From an uncultured Prochlorococcus sp. (GTDB taxonomy: Bacteria > Cyanobacteriota > Cyanobacteriia > PCC-6307 > Cyanobiaceae): 39,520 bases of DNA. How positions within the stretch are numbered: position 1 is the first letter of the stretch; every line of letters begins with the position of its first letter. Shown here piece by piece: positions 19,362 through 29,213 of this stretch. The notes below the pieces were generated by a model. That model was not told the origin of the DNA and did no database searches. It saw only the letters and a list, made by a program, of their open reading frames with translations. The DNA is taken from assembly GCA_902571795.1 (NCBI GenBank), contig CACGDL010000010.1:1-39520 (forward strand), in the 5' to 3' direction. Both the position numbers and the translations under genes were made by a program.

Positions 19362-21158
19362 TTATTCATCAATTGTTATTTCAATATCTAGTTCTTTTAA
19401 TTGTAATTCAGAGACATTTGAAGGTGCATTTGTGAGAAGACATTTTGCTTGTTGATTTTTTGGAAAAGCAATGGTTTCTCTGATTGAATCGGCACCAATG
19501 ATCAGCATGGTAATACGATCCAATCCAAACGCTATTCCACCATGAGGAGGAGCACCCATTTCTAAGGCTTCTATTAAAAATCCAAATTTTTCATCAATCT
19601 CTTTATCAGTAAGTCCAACCGTTTTCAGAACCTCTCTTTGTAAGTTCGCTTCATGAATACGTAAAGAGCCACCTCCTAACTCCAATCCATTGAGAACCAA
19701 GTCATAAGCATTTGCTGTAGAGCTCTCAATTTCTTTTTTCAAGTTTTCAGAATCTTTAGATTTTATGTTTTTTGGAGAACAAAAAGGATGATGTAAAGCT
19801 TCATATCTATTTTCATCTTCATTTCTCTCAAACATAGGGAAGTCAGTTACCCATAAGAAATTCCATTTACTTTTATCAATAAGATTTAGGTCTTTTGCGA
19901 TATATTGTCTAACCCTATCTAATGACTGATTGACAATTTGTTTATCTCCAGCCCCTAAGAGGATTAAGTCTCCATCTTTTGCTTCTGTGATTTTTAAAAT
20001 ATCAGCTATATGATCTTCACTTAAATTATTTTTAATTGCCCCAATAGTCTCAAGCTCATCTCCTTTGACCCTTATAAAGGCCAAACCACCAGCTCCTGCA
20101 TCTTGAGCCACTTGGAAGATATCACCTCCGGGTTTAATTCTTACGTTGCTAATACTTGAATTACCTCCTTTGACTGTTATGGATTTTATATAACCTCCAG
20201 ACTTAATTGCCTTGGTGAAAATATTAAATCCAATATCACCTAATACTCCTCCTAAATCTTTTAATAACATTTCATATCTAGTATCTGGTCTATCAGTGCC
20301 GTAATTATCCATTGCTTCCTGCCATAACATTCTTGGAAAAGCATTATTAAAATTAATATTTAACACTTCTTTCCATATTTTTTTTATGAGACTTTCATTA
20401 AAAGAAATTATTTCTTCTTCACTAATAAAGCTCATCTCAATATCTAATTGAGTAAATTCTGGCTGTCTATCTGCCCTTAAGTCTTCATCACGGAAACATT
20501 TTGCGATTTGATAATACTTATCTAAGCCCCCAACCATTAAAAGTTGTTTAAATAGTTGTGGGGATTGAGGTAAAGCAAAAAATTCTCCATTTGAAAGACG
20601 TGCAGGAACAAGAAAATCGCGAGCGCCTTCAGGAGTTGACTTTGTAAGTAATGGTGTCTCTACTTCTGTAAATCCAAAATTATCAAGAAATTCTCTAGCA
20701 ACTTTAATAATCTTATGTCTTGTTTTTAAATTTTCTAGTAATTTTCCCCTTCTTAAGTCAAGGTATCTATATTTTAATCTGAGTTCCTCTTTTGTATTTT
20801 CATAATCATGTATAGACACTGGAAAAGGTAAGTTGTTTTTAATTTGGTTGAGAACTTGCAAATCTTTAACCTTAAGCTCTAGCTCTCCAGTACTTAAATT
20901 TGTATTTATGGAATCTTTGGGTCTTTCATTAATAATTCCGCTAACCATTATTACTGTTTCATTTCTTAGAGTTTCTGCCTGTTTAAATAAATCTGCACCA
21001 TCATCGGGGTTAATTGTTATTTGTAGAAATCCACTATGGTCTCTTAAATCAATAAAAATTACACCACCATGATCTCTTCTTCTATCTACCCATCCGCATA
21101 AATTAACTAATTTACCAATATCTGTATTATTGAGTTCTTTGCAAATTTTGTTTCTCAT
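19362..21158 (-). CDS. aspS: Aspartyl-tRNA synthetase, bacterial type
   Basis: Class II synthetase charging tRNA-Asp, 598 residues, with the bacterial domain plan: N-terminal OB fold (1-110), catalytic core with motif 2 [18 protein letters not shown], a GAD insertion (about 300-410, including [13 protein letters not shown]), and motif 3 [14 protein letters not shown]. The anticodon-binding loop reads [12 protein letters not shown] with histidine at residue 30. Published work on Pseudomonas AspRS links His at this position to non-discriminating enzymes, and Leu to enzymes specific for tRNA-Asp. This one may therefore also aspartylate tRNA-Asn for GatCAB amidation (inference). It lies 55 bases after gcvT and 75 before pyrG. 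Confidence 0.97.
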   Translation of the reverse strand: MRNKICKELNNTDIGKLVNLCGWVDRRRDHGGVIFIDLRDHSGFLQITINPDDGADLFKQAETLRNETVIMVSGIINERPKDSINTNLSTGELELKVKDLQVLNQIKNNLPFPVSIHDYENTKEELRLKYRYLDLRRGKLLENLKTRHKIIKVAREFLDNFGFTEVETPLLTKSTPEGARDFLVPARLSNGEFFALPQSPQLFKQLLMVGGLDKYYQIAKCFRDEDLRADRQPEFTQLDIEMSFISEEEIISFNESLIKKIWKEVLNINFNNAFPRMLWQEAMDNYGTDRPDTRYEMLLKDLGGVLGDIGFNIFTKAIKSGGYIKSITVKGGNSSISNVRIKPGGDIFQVAQDAGAGGLAFIRVKGDELETIGAIKNNLSEDHIADILKITEAKDGDLILLGAGDKQIVNQSLDRVRQYIAKDLNLIDKSKWNFLWVTDFPMFERNEDENRYEALHHPFCSPKNIKSKDSENLKKEIESSTANAYDLVLNGLELGGGSLRIHEANLQREVLKTVGLTDKEIDEKFGFLIEALEMGAPPHGGIAFGLDRITMLIIGADSIRETIAFPKNQQAKCLLTNAPSNVSELQLKELDIEITIDE

Positions 21159-21213
21159 CTAAGTATGATTTATTTATCAATAACTTATAATAATTCTTTA
21201 AGGGTAAATTTAG

Positions 21214-22326
21214 TTAATAATTTTTTTTATAAAACGCTCTATTTGTTATTACCCCTTTGAATTTTTTGCCTCTTATTAATATTTGAACTTCATTATTTAT
21301 TAAGGCATGCGAAGTATTGATGTATGCAAAAGCTATAGCTTTTTGTTTAGTTGGAGACCAGCTGCCGCTAGTGATAGTACCAATATTTTCTTCACCTTTA
21401 AGAACCGCGCAACCTTTTCTTCCTATTGCTTTACCTTCTATAGAGAGACCAACTAACTTTTTTTGAATACCTAATCTTGACTGCTCTTCAAGAAATCTTC
21501 TTCCAAAGAATTCGTGATTATTTTCTAGATGTACTAGCCAGCCTAACCCTGCTTCATATGGAGAAGTTTTTTCATTTATGTCTTGACCATAAAGATGCAT
21601 GCCTGCTTCAAGTCTAAGAGTATCTCTAGCTCCTAAACCACAAGGAGCAACATTTTTGGAAATTGAGAAATCCCATAAATTAATTGCAGCTTTTTTAGAT
21701 AAAAGTATTTCTAGACCATTTTCCCCCGTATAGCCTGTCTTTGAAAAGAAAATTTTTTCTTTAGGCGAAATATGTTCAAAAATTTTATATTCGCATCCAA
21801 AGTTAGGGATATGTGAGATCGAAGATTCAATCCATTCTTCAAATAAATCGAATGAGTTTTTTCCTTGTAGTGCTAAAAGTACTTTGTCTTTTTTAAAGTT
21901 TGTTATCAAAATTTCAGACATATTTAAATTATTTTTTATCCACTGAAAATCTTCTTCATATCTGCTTGCATTAACTATTAACAATAATTCTGATATGTCA
22001 TTTTCTTGAATACCAAGGTCATAAATTATTAAGTCATCTATTATTCCTCCTTTATCATTGAGCATTACTGTATAAAGCCCTTGACCTTCACAAAAGGAGT
22101 ATAAATTAGTAGGAAAAAGTTTTTGAATATAATCCTTTGGATTGATTCCCTTGATAGAAATCACACCCATGTGAGAAATATCAAATAATCCTGCTGAAGA
22201 TCTAACTGATTCATGCTCTTTAATTAATCCTGAAAATGATATGGGCATTTCCCAACCTGCAAAATCCACTAATTTTGCATTGGATTCAACATATTTTGAA
22301 TAAAGAGGACTTTTTAGCAAATCCAT
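21214..22326 (-). CDS. gcvT: Glycine cleavage system T protein (aminomethyltransferase)
   Basis: Transfers the methylene group from aminomethyl-lipoyl H protein to tetrahydrofolate, releasing ammonia; in photosynthetic cells it serves photorespiration and one-carbon supply. The 370 residues include [19 protein letters not shown], the aspartate of [42 protein letters not shown] and [20 protein letters not shown], all typical of GcvT rather than of YgfZ or the large dehydrogenases with a GcvT-like tail. The start [13 protein letters not shown] is standard. GcvH and GcvP genes are not in the window. It lies 50 bases after speB and before aspS on the same strand. Confidence 0.97.
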   Translation of the reverse strand: MDLLKSPLYSKYVESNAKLVDFAGWEMPISFSGLIKEHESVRSSAGLFDISHMGVISIKGINPKDYIQKLFPTNLYSFCEGQGLYTVMLNDKGGIIDDLIIYDLGIQENDISELLLIVNASRYEEDFQWIKNNLNMSEILITNFKKDKVLLALQGKNSFDLFEEWIESSISHIPNFGCEYKIFEHISPKEKIFFSKTGYTGENGLEILLSKKAAINLWDFSISKNVAPCGLGARDTLRLEAGMHLYGQDINEKTSPYEAGLGWLVHLENNHEFFGRRFLEEQSRLGIQKKLVGLSIEGKAIGRKGCAVLKGEENIGTITSGSWSPTKQKAIAFAYINTSHALINNEVQILIRGKKFKGVITNRAFYKKNY

Positions 22327-22376
22327 GAATTATCTAGTTTGTATTTTGTATTTTTACACTGTAGTTTAGAAATTCT

Positions 22377-23258
22377 TTATTGCATATTTTCTAATGACAA
22401 AATTAAGCTTCTAAGTACTTTTGCTGCCACTATGCTACTTACTCCGCTTTTGTCAATTTCTGGAGATAATTCCACAATATCTGAAGCTACAATTTTAAGG
22501 TCTTTTAAAGTTTTCAGTATTTCTTCAAAATCATTCCAAAAAAATCCTCCCGGTTCTGGAGTGCCCGTCCCTGCTAATAAACTGGGATCAAACCAATCTA
22601 AATCTATTGTTAAATAGATTGGAGACTTAGCGTATGGTAGAAGAGCTTGTTTTAACTCATGTGTATTTCCGCCTGGACAAAAGTGAACTAATTGGTTGTT
22701 GTTATGCATAATTTCAAATTCTTCCTTAGTCCCACTTCTAATTCCTACTTGCAAAATTTTCTTTTCAGGTAGCACTTCTAAGCATCTTTTCATAGTACAA
22801 GCATGACTATGTTTATTTCCTATATATGATTCTCTTAAATCTGCATGAGCATCAAGTTGAACCAATATTAAATCTGGATATTTTTTTACTAATGCTTCAA
22901 TAGCACCTCTTGTAATCGAGTGTTCGCCTCCAAGAATAATAGGACTAAGGCGTTTACTAACCAAATAATTTGTTGCTGATTTAACTGATTCAATAACGGA
23001 CTTTGAGTCATTTTTATCAATTAGTATTGATCCAAAATCAACATACATAATATCCTCTAAGTCTTTTTTTATTTTTGGACAATATGTTTCTAAACAAGTA
23101 CTGACTTGTCTAATTGCTGCTGGACCAAATCTTGCTCCTGGTTTAAACGAACATGTCCCGTCATAATTGACTCCAAATATACCAATTGAGCAATTTTTAG
23201 GGCTTCTTTTTGCCCCCATATAAATGGCATTTTCGTTATCAAATAAATTTTTTATCAT
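22377..23258 (-). CDS. speB: Agmatinase / ureohydrolase family (arginase fold)
   Basis: Manganese-dependent ureohydrolase, predicted to split agmatine into putrescine and urea. In 293 residues the metal ligands are visible as GGEHSI (H113), QLDAHADLR (D136, H138, D140) and LTIDLDWFDPS (D219, D221), followed by the family signature GTGTPEPGG. Arginases, guanidinobutyrases and guanidinases share this fold. Agmatinase is favoured because the gene lies one base after spermidine synthase on the same strand. In cyanobacteria some relatives act on other guanidino compounds, so the substrate is likely but not certain. Confidence 0.88.
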   Translation of the reverse strand: MIKNLFDNENAIYMGAKRSPKNCSIGIFGVNYDGTCSFKPGARFGPAAIRQVSTCLETYCPKIKKDLEDIMYVDFGSILIDKNDSKSVIESVKSATNYLVSKRLSPIILGGEHSITRGAIEALVKKYPDLILVQLDAHADLRESYIGNKHSHACTMKRCLEVLPEKKILQVGIRSGTKEEFEIMHNNNQLVHFCPGGNTHELKQALLPYAKSPIYLTIDLDWFDPSLLAGTGTPEPGGFFWNDFEEILKTLKDLKIVASDIVELSPEIDKSGVSSIVAAKVLRSLILSLENMQ

Positions 23259-23259
23259 T

Positions 23260-24111
23260 CTATGAATTGAGTTCTTTTACAATTTTATTTGGCATCATTT
23301 TGAATGCTGCATTTTGAAAATTTAAATTCCAAATTTCACATCCTTTTTCTATTTTTATAACTTCATCATAATTTTGCTTTGATAAATTCAGATCTTCTGA
23401 AGAAGAAAATGTCCAACTCCAAATCCCGCTTGGATATATAGGCACAAAGGAATACATAGTTTCAGAAACTTTAAATATATTTTTTAGGTTTTTCAAGATA
23501 TTTATATGAATATTTTTGAAGGATTCTGGAGATTCGCTTTGCGTTGCTAATAATCCCCTTGGTGAAATTATTCTTTTACATTCTTTATAAAAAGAATTTG
23601 AAAATAATAAATTTGAAAATTCTGAGGGATCTGAACAATCTATAAATATAACGTCGTAAAAATTATCCCTTGTTTTTTTTACCCATTTAACGCCATCATC
23701 AATATGTATTTCTAATCTTTTGTCATTCCATGCTTCGCCTCCAATTTCTTTTAGAAATTTTTTAGATATTTTGATTACCTCCTCATCAATTTCTACTAGA
23801 TCAATTTTTGATATTTGAGAATATTTAACGCATTCTCTTAGGGTACCTCCGTCCCCACCGCCAATAATTAGTACATTAGATTTTTTGTCAATGCTAGTTA
23901 ATGCAGGATGCACAAGACACTCATGATAATATTTCTCGTCCTTTAATGATGTCATCCAGCAACCATCTAACATTAAAGATTTACCATAATATTCATTTTC
24001 AATAACAATAATTTCTTGATATTTTGAAGTTTTTTTAATTAGAATTTTCCCATTTAGGCCGAATCTTGAGCCTTTATGATATTCATCTATCCATGTTGTA
24101 ATATTTGTCAT
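23260..24111 (-). CDS. speE: Spermidine synthase (polyamine aminopropyltransferase)
   Basis: Transfers an aminopropyl group from decarboxylated S-adenosylmethionine to putrescine. The 283 residues have an N-terminal beta domain (WIDEYHKGSRFGLNG, SLMLDGCWMTSLKDEKYYHE), then the nucleotide site VLIIGGGDGGTLRECVKY (GGGDGG 84-89), the acidic end of the next strand KIDLVEID, and the catalytic-loop aspartates in VIFIDCSDPSEF. Length and motifs are typical. The start overlaps the mazG stop by 4 bases (ATGA), and speB follows after one base. SAM decarboxylase (speD) is not in the window. Confidence 0.95.
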   Translation of the reverse strand: MTNITTWIDEYHKGSRFGLNGKILIKKTSKYQEIIVIENEYYGKSLMLDGCWMTSLKDEKYYHECLVHPALTSIDKKSNVLIIGGGDGGTLRECVKYSQISKIDLVEIDEEVIKISKKFLKEIGGEAWNDKRLEIHIDDGVKWVKKTRDNFYDVIFIDCSDPSEFSNLLFSNSFYKECKRIISPRGLLATQSESPESFKNIHINILKNLKNIFKVSETMYSFVPIYPSGIWSWTFSSSEDLNLSKQNYDEVIKIEKGCEIWNLNFQNAAFKMMPNKIVKELNS

Positions 24112-24962
24112 TTGCTTTTAGGAATTTTTCCCGCCAGTTTTTCTTTGGCTATTTGCCAAAGCCGTTTAAAGTCTTTAGGAGTTTGTTTTTTAATATTATC
24201 TCCTGCATGCTCTTCGACGATTGAAAATCTGTCTAAAAATTTTATATTAGTTTTTTGAAGAGCTGATTCAGGATTAATCTTTAAAAAATTTGAAAGATTA
24301 AGAAGGGTAAAGTAAATATCCCCAAATTCATTTTTTATCTCTGAATCATTTTTACTTTTAATTGCTTCCTTTAATTCAATAATCTCTTCTTCTAACTTTT
24401 TAAAAATCTCATCAGTACTTTCCCACTTGAAACCCTGTTCTTTAACAATATTTGTAATTTTATTTGTTCCTACCGTTGGTGGTAAATTTTTAATTTTCAA
24501 ATTTAAATCTCTACTAATTGAAGATTTTATATGAGGGGCTTCTTTTTCTGAATTTTTTATATTTACCCAAATCTGTTGTGATTTTTTTAATGATACTTTT
24601 TCTTTTTTGTTAAAAATATATGGATGTCTATAAATAATTTTCTTGTTTAGATTTTTTATAACATCATTTAGTGTAAATTCTTTTTCTTCGTAACCGATTT
24701 CAGCATGAAGCATTACTTGTAATAAAAGATCTCCTAACTCCTCACATATGTTATCTGCATTTTTTTCATAAATCGCATCTATAAATTCATTACTTTCTTC
24801 ATACAAAAATGGGATCAACGATACATGAGACTGTATTTTCTGCCATGGGCAGCCCCAATTTTTATCTTTTAATGCTTTGATATTAGATATTAAGATTTTA
24901 AAACTATTTATAGTCTCTAAATCGGAATTGTTCTCCAATTTATATCTATTGTTTGAGGACAT
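24108..24962 (-). CDS. mazG: MazG nucleoside triphosphate pyrophosphohydrolase
   Basis: Hydrolyses (d)NTPs to monophosphates and pyrophosphate, an all-alpha house-cleaning enzyme also linked to ppGpp levels. Two tandem MazG units are visible: the first around CPWQKIQSHVSLIPFLYEE with EESNEFIDAI and EELGDLLLQVMLHAEI, which supply the metal-binding acidic residues; the second around GFKWESTDEIFKKLEEEI and NEFGDIYFTLLNLSNFL. The ATG at 24962 gives 284 residues; an in-frame TTG at 24995 would add 11 residues before it and is less likely. It is the first gene of the long minus-strand run and overlaps speE by 4 bases. Marine cyanophages carry mazG genes of different, shorter type; this one looks like the host gene. 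Confidence 0.93.
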   Translation of the reverse strand: MSSNNRYKLENNSDLETINSFKILISNIKALKDKNWGCPWQKIQSHVSLIPFLYEESNEFIDAIYEKNADNICEELGDLLLQVMLHAEIGYEEKEFTLNDVIKNLNKKIIYRHPYIFNKKEKVSLKKSQQIWVNIKNSEKEAPHIKSSISRDLNLKIKNLPPTVGTNKITNIVKEQGFKWESTDEIFKKLEEEIIELKEAIKSKNDSEIKNEFGDIYFTLLNLSNFLKINPESALQKTNIKFLDRFSIVEEHAGDNIKKQTPKDFKRLWQIAKEKLAGKIPKSK

Positions 24963-25060
24963 AGGATATATTTTATTAATTAAATTTTGCCTCAATCATG
25001 AAATATTTAAATACTTAGTATAAATTTTTCAACTTCATCTATTAGAATGATCTATTATTA

Positions 25061-25132
<72 letters not shown>

Positions 25133-25147
25133 TTTATTATTTTTCTA

Positions 25148-25489
25148 ATGACTGAGATCGTCAATCTTTCAATCAGTCAAAGTGCTGCTTCAGAACTATC
25201 TAGGCAAGCTTCTTTTGGAGGTTCTCCAGGAGAAATGTCGATTGATTTGGTAGAGGATAAAAATTGTTCCGAAGGATGGATGCATATTAAATTAAGTCCA
25301 GGTACATGTAATGGATCCCCAATTTCAAGAACTGAAGGAGTAACTTTATACGCGGATGTAAAAAAGTTTAATTTATTGAAAGATTTAAAATTAGATTACT
25401 ACGGTGATTTGAGCGGTGGTGGATTTCTTATTTCAACACCAAAAAATGCAAAACGTTGTTCTTGTGGTTCTGGTTTCAAACTTTTGTAG
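25148..25489 (+). CDS. A-type iron-sulfur carrier protein (IscA/SufA/HesB family)
   Basis: Small cytoplasmic Fe-S cluster carrier of 113 residues. The N-terminus EIVNLSISQSAASEL matches the family opening, and the three conserved cysteines appear as C40 (KNCSEGW), C104 and C106 (KRCSCGSGF). The C-X63-C-X-C spacing equals that of E. coli IscA (C35, C99, C101). The middle GVTLYADVKKFNLLKDLKLDYY fits the family strand and helix. C40 sits in NCSEGW rather than the common GCSG, so this is a diverged paralogue, and an extra C54 is present. The frame is open back into the tRNA, but the ATG at 25148 is the sensible start, 15 bases after the tRNA end. Confidence 0.85.
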   Translation: MTEIVNLSISQSAASELSRQASFGGSPGEMSIDLVEDKNCSEGWMHIKLSPGTCNGSPISRTEGVTLYADVKKFNLLKDLKLDYYGDLSGGGFLISTPKNAKRCSCGSGFKLL

Positions 25490-25551
25490 AATAGATGTGT
25501 CTTTTTTTGCAAACTAATATTATTTTCAATAATTAGCTGCTCTCAAGATAA

Positions 25552-25570
25552 AATAAACAAAAAGTTTATT
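25552..25570. repeat. AT-rich inverted repeat upstream of valS
   Basis: AATAAAC (25552-25558) and GTTTATT (25564-25570) can form a 7-base stem with a 5-base A loop, ending 16 bases before the valS ATG. The stem has a single G-C pair and would be weak; it may be chance in AT-rich DNA. Confidence 0.25.
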
Positions 25571-25586
25571 GAAATAAAATTTGCAC

Positions 25587-28343
25587 ATGACAGAGATGAA
25601 TGATCAATTATCTTTAGAGAATTATTCACCTTTTGAAGTTGAGAAAAAGTGGCAAGAAAAATGGGAAAGTCTAAAAGCGTTTAGTCCTAACCCTGAGGAT
25701 GATGGGGAGCCTTTTTGTGTTGTTATTCCGCCACCAAATGTAACTGGATCTTTGCATATGGGGCATGCATTTAATACGGCTTTGATAGATGTTGTAGTGC
25801 GTTTTCAAAGACTTTTAGGTAAGAATGTTTTGTGTTTACCGGGAACTGATCATGCTTCAATCGCTGTTCAAACTATTCTAGAAAAACAATTAAAAAGTGA
25901 AGGTAAAACAAGCGAGGATATTGGAAGAGATGAATTTCTTAAAAGAGCATGGAACTGGAAAGAACAAAGTGGTGGAAGAATAGTTTCTCAATTAAAAAGG
26001 ATAGGATATTCAGTTGACTGGACTAGAGAAAGATTTACTCTTGACCAAAAATTAAATGAAGCAGTTATTGAGGCTTTTAATATTCTTTATAAAAAAAATT
26101 TAATTTATAGAGGCGAATATTTGGTTAATTGGTGCCCTGAATCTCAATCTGCCGTAAGTGATCTTGAAGTTGAAATGCAAGAAATAAATGGTCATTTATG
26201 GCATTTTAAATACCCTTTAATTTCTGAAAGTGGTGAAAAGTTAGATAAGTACTTAGAAGTTGCAACAACAAGACCAGAAACTCTTTTGGGAGATACTGCT
26301 GTGGCAGTTAATCCTGACGATGATAGATATCAAGAATTTATTGGTGTCAAAGTAAAAGTTCCTTTCGTTGATAGAGAAATACCTATTATCGCTGATTCAC
26401 ATGTTGATAAAGATTTTGGTACTGGTTGTGTGAAGGTTACTCCAGCCCATGATCCAAATGATTTTGCAATAGGAAAAAGGCATAATTTAAAACAGATTAA
26501 TGTAATGAATAAAGATGGAACTTTAAATACTAATGCAGGTATTTTTCAAAATTTAGATAGATATGAAGCTAGAAAGAAAATTATCAAAGAATTGGATAAC
26601 TTAGGTCTTTTGACAAAGATAGAGAATTATAAACATACTGTTCCTTTTTCTGATAGAGGTAAGGTGCCAATTGAACCTTTATTGTCAACACAATGGTTTT
26701 TGAAAATGGATGATATTTCACAAGGATGTCTTAACGAAATTTATTCTAAAAAACCATCTTTTATTCCTAAACGCTGGGAGAAAGTTTATAAGGATTGGTT
26801 AGAGAATATTAATGATTGGTGTATCAGTAGGCAATTGTGGTGGGGGCACCAAATACCAGCATGGTATGTTTTAGATGAATCTCAAGACTCAATAGAACAA
26901 AATACTCCGTATGTCGTTGCAAGAAGTGAAGAGGATGCCTTAATCGAGGCTAATAAAAAATTTGGATTAAATATTAAATTGGTTCGTGATAAAGATGTTT
27001 TGGATACATGGTTTTCAAGTGGTTTATGGCCTTTCTCAACCCTTGGTTGGCCAAATACAAATGATCCGGATTTTAAAAAATGGTATCCAAATAGTGTTCT
27101 TGTTACTGGTTTCGATATTATTTTCTTCTGGGTGGCAAGAATGACAATGATGGGGAATACTTTTACAAATAAAATTCCTTTTAAGGATGTTTATATTCAT
27201 GGTCTAGTTCGAGATGAAAACAATAAAAAAATGAGTAAAAGTTCAGGAAATGGTATTGATCCAATACTATTAATTGATAAATATGGTTCTGATGCTCTAA
27301 GATTTGCTTTAATTCGAGAAGTTGCAGGCGCTGGTCAAGATATCCGGCTTGATTTTGATAGGAAAAAAGATACGTCTTCAACTGTTGAAGCTTCAAGAAA
27401 TTTTGCGAATAAATTATGGAATGCAACTAAATTTGTATTAATTAATAAAACTTCTAATAATAATTATTCGCTTAATGAGAGTGATGAAACTTCTTTAGAG
27501 TTATGTGATAAGTGGATCTTATCGAAATTGAATCAGGTAAATATAAAAGTCGTTGCTTTGTTGAAAGAATATAAATTGGGAGAATCTGCGAAACTCCTAT
27601 ATGAATTTACGTGGAATGATTTTTGTGACTGGTATGTAGAATTTGCTAAACAAAGGTTTAATAATAAAGAGACTAAAAATAGACAAATATCTGAAAAAGT
27701 TTTAATAAAAGTGCTCAATGATATTTTGGTAATGATTCATCCTTTTATGCCGCATATTACTGAGGAACTTTGGCATGCGCTGCAAATAAAACCAGATAAT
27801 GCATTATTATCTCTTCAAAAATGGCCAATTCACGAAAATAAATTTGTTGATAACAAACTTGATAATTCCTTTCAGCAACTCTTTGAAATTATTAGGCTGA
27901 TTAGGAATTTGAGAGCTGAATTAGGCCTTAAGCCATCAGAAAAAGGTCCAGTATATTTAATTTCAGACAATGATGAATTGATTGATTTTTTAAAAACTTT
28001 AGTTGATGATATTCAAACCTTAACTAAATCTTCTGAAGTATTTATTTTTAAAACTAATGCCGTTGATAAAAAAGAGTTTGCTAAATCTTTTTCCGGGATA
28101 ATTAGTGATTTAGAGGTTTATTTACCTTTTCAGGATTTTGTAAATATAGATGCATTAAAGGAAAGGTTAACGAAGGATTTAAAAAAGGTGACTATTGAAT
28201 TAGAAAATTTAAATAAGAGATTATCTAATAAAAATTTCATTGATAAGGCTCCAAAAGATATTGTTGAAGAATGCAGATTTAAATTAAACGAGGGTTCTGT
28301 ACAAAAGGAAAGAATTACTAAAAAACTCGAACTTTTGAATTGA
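25587..28343 (+). CDS. valS: Valyl-tRNA synthetase
   Basis: Class I synthetase charging tRNA-Val. It has 918 residues from the ATG at 25587; a TTG at 25581 would add two residues, and a further ATG lies at 25596. The HIGH-type motif is PPPNVTGSLHMGHAFN, the KMSKS motif is NNKKMSKSSGNGIDP, and the editing (CP1) domain includes ATTRPETLLGDTAVAV and CVKVTPAHDPNDF. The anticodon-binding domain carries WNDFCDWYVEFAK and HPFMPHITEELW. The C-terminal coiled coil (about 850-918, rich in Lys, Glu and Leu) is the ValRS tRNA-binding arm. The DedA-like gene starts 2 bases after its stop, so the two are co-transcribed. Confidence 0.98.
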   Translation: MTEMNDQLSLENYSPFEVEKKWQEKWESLKAFSPNPEDDGEPFCVVIPPPNVTGSLHMGHAFNTALIDVVVRFQRLLGKNVLCLPGTDHASIAVQTILEKQLKSEGKTSEDIGRDEFLKRAWNWKEQSGGRIVSQLKRIGYSVDWTRERFTLDQKLNEAVIEAFNILYKKNLIYRGEYLVNWCPESQSAVSDLEVEMQEINGHLWHFKYPLISESGEKLDKYLEVATTRPETLLGDTAVAVNPDDDRYQEFIGVKVKVPFVDREIPIIADSHVDKDFGTGCVKVTPAHDPNDFAIGKRHNLKQINVMNKDGTLNTNAGIFQNLDRYEARKKIIKELDNLGLLTKIENYKHTVPFSDRGKVPIEPLLSTQWFLKMDDISQGCLNEIYSKKPSFIPKRWEKVYKDWLENINDWCISRQLWWGHQIPAWYVLDESQDSIEQNTPYVVARSEEDALIEANKKFGLNIKLVRDKDVLDTWFSSGLWPFSTLGWPNTNDPDFKKWYPNSVLVTGFDIIFFWVARMTMMGNTFTNKIPFKDVYIHGLVRDENNKKMSKSSGNGIDPILLIDKYGSDALRFALIREVAGAGQDIRLDFDRKKDTSSTVEASRNFANKLWNATKFVLINKTSNNNYSLNESDETSLELCDKWILSKLNQVNIKVVALLKEYKLGESAKLLYEFTWNDFCDWYVEFAKQRFNNKETKNRQISEKVLIKVLNDILVMIHPFMPHITEELWHALQIKPDNALLSLQKWPIHENKFVDNKLDNSFQQLFEIIRLIRNLRAELGLKPSEKGPVYLISDNDELIDFLKTLVDDIQTLTKSSEVFIFKTNAVDKKEFAKSFSGIISDLEVYLPFQDFVNIDALKERLTKDLKKVTIELENLNKRLSNKNFIDKAPKDIVEECRFKLNEGSVQKERITKKLELLN

Positions 28344-28345
28344 GA

Positions 28346-28942
28346 ATGAATATATTTCTTGAAAATATTTATAATTTGTCTTTTTTTTTTAATACTGGTT
28401 TTGGGATCTTTTCGTTTGTTTGTATTTATATTCTAATTGTTTTATTAATACTTCCAGCCTCTTGGTTATCTTTATTATCAGGTTTTTTATATGGCTCATA
28501 TTTAGGATCAATTATCGTTTTTATTTCCGCTTCCATAGGAGCATCAGTTGCTTTTTTTGTATCAAAAAGTTTTTTTGCAAAAAAGTTAAAAAATCTTTTT
28601 ATCCGTTATCCAAAATTAAGTGTCATGGAAAAAGTAGTAGAAAAAGGCGGACTTAAATTAATTTTTTTAGCAAGATTATCGCCGATATTTCCCTTTAGTA
28701 TTCTTAATTATTTTTATGGTTTGAATAATGTCAAATTTAGAGATTTCGCTCTTGGTCTTCTTGGAATAATTCCAGGAACTTTTCTTTATTGCTCAATAGG
28801 TAGTTTGGCAAAAAGTATTCAGGAGTTAAAAAATTTGCAATCACCAAATAATTTATATATTACTATCGTTGGAATTATTTCAACTTTTTTAGTTTTATAT
28901 TTCTCAGCTAAATACTCCAGAGAATATTTTGAAAAATCTTAA
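28346..28942 (+). CDS. TVP38/TMEM64 (DedA-like, VTT domain) membrane protein
   Basis: Integral membrane protein of 198 residues with about five hydrophobic segments. The VTT-domain pattern is clear: LPASWLSLLSGFLYGSYLGS near the first third, ASIGASVAFFVSKSF, then KLIFLARLSPIFPFSILNYFYG and ALGLLGIIPGTFLYCSIGSLA. These proteins are thought to move or scramble lipids or support membrane homeostasis; the bacterial role is not settled. The ATG at 28346 is 2 bases after the valS stop; an in-frame TTG at 28340 overlapping valS is less likely. Linkage to valS looks like a shared transcript without a shared task. Confidence 0.85.
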   Translation: MNIFLENIYNLSFFFNTGFGIFSFVCIYILIVLLILPASWLSLLSGFLYGSYLGSIIVFISASIGASVAFFVSKSFFAKKLKNLFIRYPKLSVMEKVVEKGGLKLIFLARLSPIFPFSILNYFYGLNNVKFRDFALGLLGIIPGTFLYCSIGSLAKSIQELKNLQSPNNLYITIVGIISTFLVLYFSAKYSREYFEKS

Positions 28943-28946
28943 GAAT

Positions 28947-29099
28947 TTACTCTTTAATATTCCAATCTCTAATTGATGCAATAAAGATATACCACAAAAG
29001 CCTTAATTTACCTAGTAAAGTTTTGTTGGCTTCTAATTCGATATATTTTGCCTGTCCACAAGGTGTTTTTATGAAGTTGAAAACTCTTTTCTTTGTCAT
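28947..29099 (-). CDS. Small hypothetical protein, 50 residues
   Basis: An ORF too short for ordinary gene calling lies in the 271-base gap between the VTT protein and the DNA ligase. It reads ATG at 29099 to TAA at 28947. The product is basic at the N-terminus (MTKKRVFNFIKTPCGQAKY), then IELEANKTLLGKL, with a hydrophobic aromatic end (LLWYIFIASIRDW). That could be an amphipathic or membrane-associated helix. A weak purine-rich stretch GAGAG lies 5 bases upstream. I do not recognise the family. Its composition looks protein-like rather than the Phe/Leu/Ile noise typical of AT-rich non-coding frames here. The flanking 29100-29213 holds nothing else I can identify. Confidence 0.5.
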   Translation of the reverse strand: MTKKRVFNFIKTPCGQAKYIELEANKTLLGKLRLLWYIFIASIRDWNIKE

Positions 29100-29213
29100 A
29101 AGTCTCTCAAAAGTTCTGATAATTATTCTTATATTTTATAGTCAAGATTTTATTTTTTTTATTTAAAAACCACATTTTTCTTTGACTACTTTTTTGAATA
29201 TTATTTTTAAAAT

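Noticed and set aside
24108..24962. mazG as a cyanophage-derived gene
   Set aside because: It has two tandem MazG units and full host length, and sits in a 4-base overlap with speE in an ordinary operon.
25552..25570. Hairpin before valS as a T-box or riboswitch
   Set aside because: T-boxes are not typical of cyanobacteria, the stem has only one G-C pair, and no conserved T-box sequence is visible.
28943..29213. Possible non-coding RNA gene or terminator in the longest gap
   Set aside because: No GC-rich hairpin or tRNA-like fold is visible; the short minus-strand ORF explains most of the gap.
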